Source of the DNA: JACMIU01 sp043763605
GTDB lineage: Bacteria; Armatimonadota; Armatimonadia; Armatimonadales; Armatimonadaceae
Reading direction: 5' to 3'
Assembly: GCA_043763605.1 (NCBI GenBank)
Contig: JAYULM010000409.1
Location: forward strand, 1-33,799
DNA: 33,799 nt
A model generated the notes under the pieces. It searched no databases. It was not told where the DNA came from and saw only the letters and a program-made list of their open reading frames with translations. Below, in pieces: positions 1 through 6,890 of the stretch. Position 1 is the stretch's first letter; each line of letters begins with the position of its first letter. Both the position numbers and the translations under genes were made by a program.

Positions 1-95
1 TTAGTGCCCTTCAAGAAATAAACTGTTCGTTTTATGACGAATTTCCTCTCAATTAGATCACGACAATGCACAGTTTATTTATTGAAGGGCACTTA
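1..95. repeat. Short inverted-repeat element (26-bp arms)
   Basis: Positions 1-26 and 70-95 are inverted copies matching at 24 of 26 positions around a 43-bp AT-rich spacer. The arms contain agtgcccttcaa and its complement. It has the size of a small miniature element or a stable hairpin. It lies just upstream of the open part of a gene remnant, so it may have interrupted that gene. No target duplication can be checked because the left flank is outside the window. Confidence 0.7.
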
Positions 96-291
96 CACCA
101 GCGTTGCGCAGGGTGACGAGCCGGGGTTCCAGGTCGATGCGAGCATTTCGAGCTGGTTCGACTCTGAAAACGGCACCGTGAAGTCCACGATGGACACCCG
201 CTCCAAAGCAACGCTGAACGGCGGTGAGGAGGGACCGCAGACCATCGAGACCCGCATTCAAAGCAACACCGAACTGATTTCGGTGCGTTGA
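22..291 (+). pseudogene. C-terminal remnant of an unrecognised protein
   Basis: The frame opens after an in-frame stop at 19-21 inside the left repeat arm and runs to a TGA at 289-291. The part after the repeat (from about 96) reads as ordinary high-GC coding sequence, with residues such as GFQVDASISSWFDSENGTV, but there is no convincing start codon with a ribosome site. I read it as the 3' end of a gene whose 5' part was cut off by the repeat or lies left of the window. No family is recognised; a secreted or beta-rich protein is only a guess. Confidence 0.4.
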
Positions 292-312
292 GTGTCCCGT
301 GATCAGTGATTC

Positions 313-450
313 GTTTTTCGGACCGTGAACGGTTCCGCTACGCGCCCTTTGGCGGACGCGCCTCGCGCGAGAGACCGAAAGCAATGCTTCCCCAAACCCG
401 CAGGGTTCCCGCCGAAGGCGCATAGCGGAACCGTTCACGGTCCGGAAAAC
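313..450. repeat. Palindromic repeat with 28-bp arms
   Basis: Arms at 313-340 and 423-450 match at 27 of 28 positions as an inverted repeat (core cggaccgtgaacggttccgc), around an 82-bp high-GC spacer. It fills most of the gap between the gene remnant and the GNAT TA operon and could act as a terminator or be a miniature mobile repeat. Its sequence is unrelated to the C-rich palindromes elsewhere in the window. Confidence 0.7.
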
Positions 451-485
451 GGACTCAGGAAATCGAGTTTCCATCCTATTTGCGG

Positions 486-491
486 TACAAT
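486..491 (+). promoter_or_regulatory. -10 box of the GNAT toxin-antitoxin operon
   Basis: TACAAT at 486-491. Transcription would start near 498, giving a leader of about 10 nt that begins with the ribosome site GGAG (498-501) before the ATG at 508. No clear -35 hexamer is seen 16-18 bp upstream. Confidence 0.45.
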
Positions 492-507
492 CGCTATGGA
501 GAAAACG

Positions 508-726
508 ATGACATTTGCAACCCGCACCGACACACCAACTTTGAATCGGGATGACTGGGAGGTAGGACCGGGTTCCATGATAACGCCGCTAAATCAGGCG
601 GACACGCTCACCGTCTTACGCGAACTATCCGCCGACACTTCCACTCCTACTTCGGAAATGCGCGATGCGGTAGCACGCTACCGCCGGTCCGTGATTAGCA
701 AAGACGAGGCGTACGCCAAGCGGTGA
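508..726 (+). CDS. Putative antitoxin of GNAT-type TA pair
   Basis: A 72-residue acidic/neutral protein immediately upstream of an acetyltransferase toxin candidate; the two overlap by 4 bp (GTGA). The start at 508 is chosen because GGAG lies 6 nt upstream; the in-frame ATG at 496 would sit too close to the -10 box. The C-terminal half (SEMRDAVARYRRSVISKDEA) is likely helical and could be the toxin-binding part. No ribbon-helix-helix pattern is obvious at the N-terminus, so the family is not named. The antitoxin role is inferred from position, size and overlap. A small regulatory protein without TA function remains possible. Confidence 0.6.
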   Translation: MTFATRTDTPTLNRDDWEVGPGSMITPLNQADTLTVLRELSADTSTPTSEMRDAVARYRRSVISKDEAYAKR

Positions 727-1316
727 GCTCGGTCTTCTTTGAGCCGGTTGCTGCGTGGCACGATACCGATGCGTTCCGTTCCGGGGCTACCTTTTTAGAT
801 TGGTATTTACATAATCAAGCACTACAGCACGAACGGGCGGAGCTAGCGCGCACGTTCGTTCTTGTCGCCGAGGAAAACGCGGGCAAGGAAGACTGCCCTG
901 TAGAAGGCTACATCACGCTGGAAGCCGGGACGATGCCGACCGCTTTTCTGGAACTTACGGAGGCTGATCGAAACCTTCTCCCGTTTCTACCTGTAGCCGG
1001 CACGGACGACCGACACCCGGGTATGCATCCTCTCAGCCAATTACCCGTCGTTTACTTGAGTTTTCTTGCCCGCCACGCGCGCAACCGGGGCGCGGGCTAC
1101 GGCGATATTTTGCTTGTTGAAGCGTTGCGCAGGACCGAACTTGCCGCCGCACATGTCGGCATCGTCGGTCTGTTTTTAGTGGCGACCACAGAGGGAGAAC
1201 CCCTATACGCGCGGTACGGATTCCACGCGTTCGGCGACTACGACCGAAAACTGTTTCTTTCCCTCCGCGCTATCCGTCAGACGTTGGCACTTTTGGACGA
1301 TCCTCCAACCGGATGA
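723..1316 (+). CDS. GNAT acetyltransferase, likely type II TA toxin
   Basis: A 197-residue protein starting at GTG 723, overlapping the upstream stop as GTGA. It has the size and order of GNAT toxins (TacT/AtaT type), which acetylate aminoacyl-tRNA. The fold signs are strand 4 with LPVVYLSFLARHARNRGAG, where the RxxGxG-type acetyl-CoA loop appears as ARNRGAGYGD, and the C-terminal EPLYARYGF motif, typical of strand 6 in this group (often LYxKxGF with a catalytic Tyr). A region rich in Glu/Asp lies between residues 55 and 100. The toxin role follows from the paired small upstream gene; the tRNA target is family knowledge, not seen here. It ends before a strong bidirectional terminator shared with gyrA. 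Confidence 0.75.
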   Translation: MSSVFFEPVAAWHDTDAFRSGATFLDWYLHNQALQHERAELARTFVLVAEENAGKEDCPVEGYITLEAGTMPTAFLELTEADRNLLPFLPVAGTDDRHPGMHPLSQLPVVYLSFLARHARNRGAGYGDILLVEALRRTELAAAHVGIVGLFLVATTEGEPLYARYGFHAFGDYDRKLFLSLRAIRQTLALLDDPPTG

Positions 1317-1360
1317 GGTAGAGGGGTTATGCAAAGGGCGTTTCGGCGGACGACTAAAGG

Positions 1361-1403
1361 ACGGGGCAGCGGTACGGCGATTCTCGCCGTACCGCTGCCC
1401 CGT
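1361..1403. terminator. Bidirectional terminator between GNAT toxin and gyrA
   Basis: A perfect 20-bp stem (1361-1380 with 1384-1403) and a 3-nt loop lie between two convergent genes. There is no long T tract on either side, but stem strength and position fit a shared terminator. Confidence 0.75.
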
Positions 1404-1428
1404 CTATCGTGCAACTGATGGGGAGTGT

Positions 1429-4400
1429 TTACCCTTCCTCAGCATCCTCGCTCGCCTTGGCGACATCGATCATCTCGGCGGTTTTGACGCGGTCGCCCTC
1501 GCTCAGGTTGATCAGGCGCACACCGGAGGTCGAACGTCCCGCCGTGGTTTTGATCTCCTCCGCCTTCATGCGGATCATCACGCCGTTTTCGGTGACGATC
1601 ATCAGGCGCAGGTTCGGCTCGGACTCTTTCGAGACGACCGCCGCGACCACCAGACACTTCCCGGTGCGCTCGCCCGACAGGTTCATCGTGATCAAGCCCT
1701 TGCCACCGCGCCCTTGCGAGCGGTAGGCGGCGAGCGGGGTCCGTTTGCCCAGCCCTAACTCGCTGATCACCAGCAGTTCCTGCGCGTCAGCGTCGCCGAT
1801 GACCACGTCTGCGGCAACCACACGGTCACCCGGTCCGCTCAGCGTGATTCCACGCACCCCGCCTGCCGCCCGCCCACGCGTCGGCACCCGGTCCTCGGGG
1901 AAGCGGATCGCCATGCCGCGTTCGGTGGTCAAAATCACCTCGGCAGTGCCCGGCGTATGCTTGACCCACTTTAATGCGTCATCCCCCTCCAGGTCGAACG
2001 TCACCAGACCGTTCGCCCGCAGGTTCGCGTACTCAGCGACCGCTGTACGCTTGATCTCGCCACATTCCGTGACCATCAGCAGGAAGCCTTCGGCGGTGCG
2101 GAAGTCGCGGATCGGCACAGTCGCGGTAATTTTCTCATCCGGCTGGATCTGGATCAGGTTGATGACCGCCGTGCCCATCGCCTGCCGGGACGCCTGCGGC
2201 ACCTCGAACGCTTTCAGGCGATACACGCGCCCCCGGTCGGTGAAGAACAGAATGTAGTCGTGCGTCGACGCGCGGAACAGGTGCTCGAAGTTGTCCTCCT
2301 CACGCGTCTTGCCCGCCGTCACCCCGCGCCCGCCGCGCTTTTGCGAGCGGAATGTGGCATACTCCAGTCGCTTGATATAGCCGTCGCGGGTGATCGTGAT
2401 CAGCATCTCTTCCTCGGCGATCAGATCCTCGATGTTGATCTCTTCCGCCTCGGTCGGTATGATACGCGTGCGCCGGTCGTCGCCGAACTTGTCCTTCAGG
2501 TATTTCAGGTCCACCTTGATCATCGCGTTCACGCGGCGCGGGTCCATCAGGATGTCCTCGAAACGCGCGATCTCTTTGAGCAGGTCCTTGAACTCGCCCT
2601 CGATCTTGTCCTGCTCCAGCGACGTGAGTTGGCGCAGTTGCATGTTCAAAATCGCCTCGGCTTGCAAGCCCGAGAACGAGAACCGCTCGATCAACCGCGT
2701 ACGCGCCTGCTCGGTGCTGTTCGACCCACGGATGATCGCGATCACTTCGTCCAGAAACTGGACCGCGATTTGCAACCCTTCGAGGATGTGCGCGCGCGCT
2801 TTCGCCCGCGCCAGTTCGAACTTGGTGCGCCGCGTGATGATGTCACGGCGGTGGTCCAGGTACTCCTGCAGGATCGTTTTCAGCGATAGCGTCTTCGGAC
2901 TGATACCGCCCTCGGTAAGCGAGATCATCATCACGCCGAAGTTCAAACGGAGCGGCGTGTGCTTGAGCAGGTAGTTCAGGATCTTCTGCGGCATCACGTC
3001 GCGGCGCAGTTCGACCACGAGGCGCATGCCGGACTTGTCGGAAAAGTCGCGCACGGCGGTGATCCCGTCGATCTTCTTTTCCTTGACCAGATCACCGATC
3101 TGCTCCTCTAATTTTTTCTTGATCACCTGATACGGCAATTCGGAGATCACGATCACGCTCTTGCCACCGTCCATCGGTTCGATGGTCGTTTTGGCTTGCA
3201 TCGTGACCTGACCGCGTCCGGTGTGGTACGCGGCTTTTATCCCCTTGCTACCCAGAATCAGCCCGGCGGTCGGGAAGTCGGGACCGGGTATGTAGGTCAT
3301 CAACTGCTCGATGGTCGCTTCCGGGTGCTCCAGCAGGAACGCACACCCGTCACAGACTTCGCGCAGGTTATGCGGCGGCGCGTTGGTCGCCATACCGACC
3401 GCGATGCCACTCCCGCCGTTGCAGATCAGATACGGGAACTTACCGGGAAGCACGCTCGGCTCACGCCGCTCGTTGTCGTAAGTCGGGACGAAGTTCACCG
3501 TGTCTTTTTCGATGTCCTCCATCATTTCCATCGCTACCGCCGTCAGACGTGCCTCGGTGTACCGCATCGCAGCCGGTGGATCATCGTCTACCGAGTTGTG
3601 GACGAAAACCCCGTCCGCAAGGAGGAAGTTATGGTGCTCATTGACCGTAATATCATACACATCCGCTGTCGCCGCGATGGCTTCTACGGAGGCGATGCGA
3701 TGGTTATATGTCTGCGCCGCCGCCACAATTTCATCGAAGTCGGTGAAGTAAGATAGTGCGTTAGGCAGTCGTGGAATCCAACCGCCGTTTCGCTCGCGCT
3801 CATACACCTCTGGCGTAACGCTGTCGGCACCGTGTTGTGAGATAAGACCGGAAACGTAGCGGCTCACTCGGCTCCGCATTACCTGTTTACGGTAAGAATC
3901 ATCCTGCCATTTTTCTTTAAGGACTTTAGCGGAGCATTGCGCTATTTCGTGCATCTGGTTCGGGTTGGCGGCAAGGCGTCGCGCGTTACTCTTGCGTACT
4001 CCCTCACGTTGAGCGGTTTGAAACGCTACGTCCTGCCACTGTCCGGCGATCTTTTCTCGATGCAACTCGCGCGTTTCGGGGATGCTCCACAGCGTTGCTG
4101 CCATGTCCGCATGATGCGTCGGACTGTACTTCGCTCGGTACGCTGGGTCCTGCCACAAAGCCCGCGCATTTTCACGCAATCTCTCACGCAATTCTGGTGA
4201 CGCCATCGCCGCGACAATCGCCGACGTTATTTCCTCACGCTTCGCGTCGTCCTGCCACATCGCACGGCTCTTCTCGCCGACGAAGCGGGCAACTTCCGCC
4301 TTTTGCGCGCTGGTCAACGGCTTCTTCTCGATGCCACGCAGGGCTTCACTCATTTTTACGCGGTATTCATCATCCGCCCATAAATCTTTCATGCGCTTCG

Positions 4401-6351
4401 AGATAGCGGCACGGGCATCGGGATCGTCAGCATACTTTGCTTTAAGCGAGGCGGCAACGCGTTTTCCGTTCGCCGCGCGAAAAGCAGGATCACTGTTTTG
4501 AACCGTCATGCGCTTCCGCCGAGACTCACGGACTTGCGGGTTATCGTTATAATACTTGGCTACCCCGTCGCGTTGCGCCTCACGGAAAGACTCATCCTGC
4601 CAGAGTGCCGCAAGATGCTCGGCGTGTACGTGTAGATGCTCTAAAAATCCCATTCTCTCGATATTTGATGGGTTATTGTCAAAGCGATTAAAGTTTTTGT
4701 GATGGCGGACGAATGCACCCTTCGTGGGGGCAACGCTACCCCTTTGCGCATTGTATTCGTCGGCGAGCCAGTGTACGAACTCCCATTCGCCAGTTATCGG
4801 TTGCTGGACGCGCAGATAATCGTTCAGCCCAGTTTTAACTGGCGCGGTGTCAAAGTAGCCTGCCATCAGGCTATCTTCGCTGGTCAGATGTTGCGCTTCC
4901 TTGTACTCCCCTGTCCGCAAAAGAAAACGGTGATCCGGCGTGCAACGTATTTTTGCGCCATTGTCAAGCGTCACTCGCACCAGTGCGGCACCATGACGAG
5001 TGATACGAGAACGATGCCCCTCCCCGACAACGATCCGCCCGTGCTTATCCACAGAATAGACGCTGAACGTCTCGCCCTCGGGAAGCGCGGCGAGTTCGGC
5101 GAACGATTTCTCGGTGCCATCAAGCAGTTTGATCTTGGTATCTCCGGTGAAACAACCGAAGTTGCCCTGTCCGTCCACCATCGGATACCGAAGTGAAAAC
5201 GGTTGCGCCATACGAACCATCGTGCCATATAATGCTTGGTCGCCGTGTGGGTGAAAGTTCCCCATGCAGTTATGAACGACCATGCCGTTGCCGATAAATT
5301 CGTGCTCCACGTCGACCTGAATATCGTAGGTGATTTCCGACATGGTGGGGCGGATCGCTTTCACGACATCGGGAGCCATGTCCGCGTGGGAGGAAGGTTT
5401 TAACGTCAGCGCATATTCGATGACGCCGCCGATCTTGTCGGAAACCGATATAAGGGCGCGGCGTCCGTGGGCGAACAGCAACGTACTCAGGTCGTTCAAG
5501 AACGGTCGCGATGCGCTAAAAATAACGCATTCCGGGGCGGGCACCTGTGCGGGGCGTCGGTCAACTTTCTGCGCCGCAACGAAGCCGTCCACAAACGAAA
5601 GAACCGCCGCCGAGGTCGCGCCGTAAAGAGGCTCCGGGACGATTGGTGTAAAACGGGGCTTACCGCCTGGCAACACATCCGGGCACATCATCGCACCATC
5701 ACGGAACGCTGATCTGGCTTCTAACTTTGGATCACTCGTCTCGATCTCCAGCGACGTCCCCCCCCGCGTGACGATCACATCACCGGGTGTAAGTTCGTCG
5801 GCGCGTTTCCAGACAGTCGCGAGTTCGTCAGTCAGCACTTTGAACTGTTGACCCGGGGTGCAGAAAACATTCCGTCCGCTACCGAGTTCTACGTCGAGGA
5901 GGGGTTGAGCGGGCAGGATATATGCCTCGGTGACGGGGCGGACACCGGTCTGCGTGAAGACCTGGTCGCCGACCTGTAAGTCTTCGATACGGCGCAAGCC
6001 GTCGGGCGTCGCGACGCGCGTACCGGCGACGAAACACTCCCCCACGACCTTCGCCGATTTCAGGTGGCGGGAGTTCGGGGACAGACCGAGTTCGCGCATC
6101 GCGTACAGGATGCGGCGTTGGACCGGTTTCAAGCCGTCGCGCACGTCGGGGAGGGCGCGGGAAACAATCGTACTCATCGCGTAGCCGAGGTACGAGGTAC
6201 GCAGTTCGGCGGCGATGTCAATTGCGGGTCCGTCGTAGAAGGAAAGTCCGCCTGTAGCGACAGCGGGTTCTTCAAGGATCGCGGTCGCGGAAATCTCCGG
6301 CGAATCCGGAGCATCGCCGGGTGTCAAAGCATCATCTAAAGGTTCAGCCAT
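1429..6351 (-). CDS. gyrA: DNA gyrase subunit A precursor with two inteins
   Basis: GyrA cuts and rejoins DNA through a catalytic tyrosine and, with GyrB, adds negative supercoils. The precursor is 1640 residues: N-extein 1-105, intein 362-residue boundary (intein 1 at 106-361), a 38-residue extein island 362-399, intein 2 at 400-919, C-extein 920-1640. The spliced protein would be 864 residues, normal for GyrA. The active-site Tyr is in AAMRYTEAR (precursor 931, spliced 155). The GyrA-box appears as QKRGGRG (spliced about 561-567), which marks gyrase rather than ParC. The start at 6351 (MAEPLDD) has GAGGAG about 14 nt upstream; an upstream extension to 6444 would run through the leader and looks non-coding. 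At the positions equal to E. coli Ser83 and Asp87 it has Gln and Gly. Production depends on two splicing events. Confidence 0.97.
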   Translation of the reverse strand: MAEPLDDALTPGDAPDSPEISATAILEEPAVATGGLSFYDGPAIDIAAELRTSYLGYAMSTIVSRALPDVRDGLKPVQRRILYAMRELGLSPNSRHLKSAKVVGECFVAGTRVATPDGLRRIEDLQVGDQVFTQTGVRPVTEAYILPAQPLLDVELGSGRNVFCTPGQQFKVLTDELATVWKRADELTPGDVIVTRGGTSLEIETSDPKLEARSAFRDGAMMCPDVLPGGKPRFTPIVPEPLYGATSAAVLSFVDGFVAAQKVDRRPAQVPAPECVIFSASRPFLNDLSTLLFAHGRRALISVSDKIGGVIEYALTLKPSSHADMAPDVVKAIRPTMSEITYDIQVDVEHEFIGNGMVVHNCMGNFHPHGDQALYGTMVRMAQPFSLRYPMVDGQGNFGCFTGDTKIKLLDGTEKSFAELAALPEGETFSVYSVDKHGRIVVGEGHRSRITRHGAALVRVTLDNGAKIRCTPDHRFLLRTGEYKEAQHLTSEDSLMAGYFDTAPVKTGLNDYLRVQQPITGEWEFVHWLADEYNAQRGSVAPTKGAFVRHHKNFNRFDNNPSNIERMGFLEHLHVHAEHLAALWQDESFREAQRDGVAKYYNDNPQVRESRRKRMTVQNSDPAFRAANGKRVAASLKAKYADDPDARAAISKRMKDLWADDEYRVKMSEALRGIEKKPLTSAQKAEVARFVGEKSRAMWQDDAKREEITSAIVAAMASPELRERLRENARALWQDPAYRAKYSPTHHADMAATLWSIPETRELHREKIAGQWQDVAFQTAQREGVRKSNARRLAANPNQMHEIAQCSAKVLKEKWQDDSYRKQVMRSRVSRYVSGLISQHGADSVTPEVYERERNGGWIPRLPNALSYFTDFDEIVAAAQTYNHRIASVEAIAATADVYDITVNEHHNFLLADGVFVHNSVDDDPPAAMRYTEARLTAVAMEMMEDIEKDTVNFVPTYDNERREPSVLPGKFPYLICNGGSGIAVGMATNAPPHNLREVCDGCAFLLEHPEATIEQLMTYIPGPDFPTAGLILGSKGIKAAYHTGRGQVTMQAKTTIEPMDGGKSVIVISELPYQVIKKKLEEQIGDLVKEKKIDGITAVRDFSDKSGMRLVVELRRDVMPQKILNYLLKHTPLRLNFGVMMISLTEGGISPKTLSLKTILQEYLDHRRDIITRRTKFELARAKARAHILEGLQIAVQFLDEVIAIIRGSNSTEQARTRLIERFSFSGLQAEAILNMQLRQLTSLEQDKIEGEFKDLLKEIARFEDILMDPRRVNAMIKVDLKYLKDKFGDDRRTRIIPTEAEEINIEDLIAEEEMLITITRDGYIKRLEYATFRSQKRGGRGVTAGKTREEDNFEHLFRASTHDYILFFTDRGRVYRLKAFEVPQASRQAMGTAVINLIQIQPDEKITATVPIRDFRTAEGFLLMVTECGEIKRTAVAEYANLRANGLVTFDLEGDDALKWVKHTPGTAEVILTTERGMAIRFPEDRVPTRGRAAGGVRGITLSGPGDRVVAADVVIGDADAQELLVISELGLGKRTPLAAYRSQGRGGKGLITMNLSGERTGKCLVVAAVVSKESEPNLRLMIVTENGVMIRMKAEEIKTTAGRSTSGVRLINLSEGDRVKTAEMIDVAKASEDAEEG
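3595..5154 (-). other. Intein 2 of GyrA (520 aa) with HNH-like endonuclease and repeat array
   Basis: It starts with Cys (CFTGDTKIKLLDG) after DGQGNFG and ends with HN before Ser of SVDDDPPAAMRY. Block B has TPDH (residues 72-75) and block F has YDITVNEHHNF. An HNH-type homing endonuclease core is at about 150-175 (RHHKNFNRFDNNPSNIERM). After it, residues about 183-430 hold roughly a dozen degenerate repeats built around LWQDxxYR, likely a modular DNA-reading array like the NUMOD-type motifs of homing enzymes. The array DNA is lower in GC than the extein, consistent with transfer. It looks complete. Confidence 0.93.
5269..6036 (-). other. Intein 1 of GyrA (256 aa, degenerate LAGLIDADG remnant)
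   Basis: It starts with Cys (CFVAGTRVATPDG, block A) after KVVGE and ends with HN before the extein Cys of CMGNFHPHGD. Block F/G is clear: YDIQVDVEHEF then GMVVHN. Block B reads CTPGQQF, so the usual TxxH histidine is Gln (intein residue 63). Between blocks B and F, residues about 145-200 resemble a worn LAGLIDADG endonuclease: VLSFVDGFVAAQ followed by FSASRPFLNDLSTLLFAHG. The acidic catalytic residues and the second copy seem to be missing, so homing activity is probably lost. Confidence 0.93.
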
Positions 6352-6430
6352 CGGTAAAAAAACTACTCCTCGTAACACAAAAAATCTGGGAATCACTACA
6401 CCGGGCAATGCTCGAAGTAACCAGACAAAA

Positions 6431-6469
6431 ACGGGGGAACCCAAACGATTTTAGTGTGGGTTCCCCCGT
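6431..6469 (-). terminator. Terminator-like hairpin in the gyrA leader
   Basis: A 12-bp stem (6431-6442 with 6458-6469) is followed on the minus strand by TTTTTG. It lies between the predicted gyrA promoter and the gyrA start. No minus-strand gene lies upstream that it could end, so attenuation of gyrA is possible. It could also stop plus-strand transcripts, but the T tract favours the minus strand. Confidence 0.6.
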
Positions 6470-6493
6470 CAAAACTGTGTTTATTTTCTCTTC

Positions 6494-6522
6494 ATTTTAC
6501 CGTAAATCCTGACACTTTTCAA
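6494..6522 (-). promoter_or_regulatory. Predicted sigma70 promoter of gyrA
   Basis: On the minus strand, TTGAAA (6522-6517), a 17-bp spacer, then TAAAAT (6499-6494). Transcription would start near 6487 and give a leader of about 135 nt containing the hairpin at 6431-6469. Confidence 0.6.
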
Positions 6523-6620
6523 ACGCTGTGTTCGCCCCCGAAACGCCTCGTTTAACACGCCGAAAAAAATACTTTCAAAAATGTGTGAGGAATGTTTACG
6601 CCGATTGGCGGCGGGGTAGA

Positions 6621-6792
6621 TACATTATGAGCATACGAGATGAACGATAATTTCGGTAACGGGGACCGTTGGGGAGCGAGAACCGCCGGAAGATGAGTGA
6701 GCGAGGCGATGTGGATGTTGGGGAACACACACGTCGCCGATGAGAGCAAGGGACAGCGCGGCTTCTTGGGGAGGAAGCCGCGCTATTTTTTT
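6621..6792 (+). ncRNA. Candidate small RNA or leader RNA with intrinsic terminator
   Basis: The 539-bp gap between gyrA and the carbonic anhydrase holds a structured, gene-free stretch that ends in a textbook terminator. Upstream of it are a small hairpin at about 6654-6669 (CGGT/ACCG) and a longer one around 6702-6737 (GGCGATGTG with CACACGTCGCC). No known riboswitch or 6S/SRP consensus is recognised. It could be a free small RNA or a terminated leader of the downstream gene. The 5' end is uncertain: TACATTAT at 6621 is a possible -10 region. Confidence 0.35.
6755..6792 (+). terminator. Intrinsic terminator upstream of carbonic anhydrase
   Basis: A perfect 11-bp GC-rich stem (agcgcggcttc, 6755-6765, with 6774-6784), an 8-nt loop and seven T at 6786-6792. 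It reads in the plus direction but follows no protein gene on that strand. Confidence 0.85.
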
Positions 6793-6824
6793 GCGTGGCG
6801 AATTGCGAACCGAAACAAAATGCA

Positions 6825-6841
6825 ATTGGGTACAATCCAAT
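6825..6841 (+). promoter_or_regulatory. -10 box inside a small inverted repeat (possible operator)
   Basis: TACAAT at 6831-6836 is flanked by ATTGG and CCAAT (6825-6829 and 6837-6841). Transcription from here would give a leader of about 50 nt for the gene starting at 6891. The -35 region is weak. Confidence 0.35.
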
Positions 6842-6890
6842 CGGCAACGTCGACATCAAGTCGGGTGCGCTTACGAAAGGTTTCCCTGAT

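Noticed and set aside
2260..3756. Long open frames on the plus strand opposite gyrA
   Set aside because: They are antisense shadows of a high-GC gene, with no ribosome sites and Arg/Val-rich composition typical of such frames.
6352..6444. A 31-residue N-terminal extension of GyrA
   Set aside because: It runs through the leader next to the hairpin, has no ribosome site and does not resemble GyrA; the ATG at 6351 fits better.
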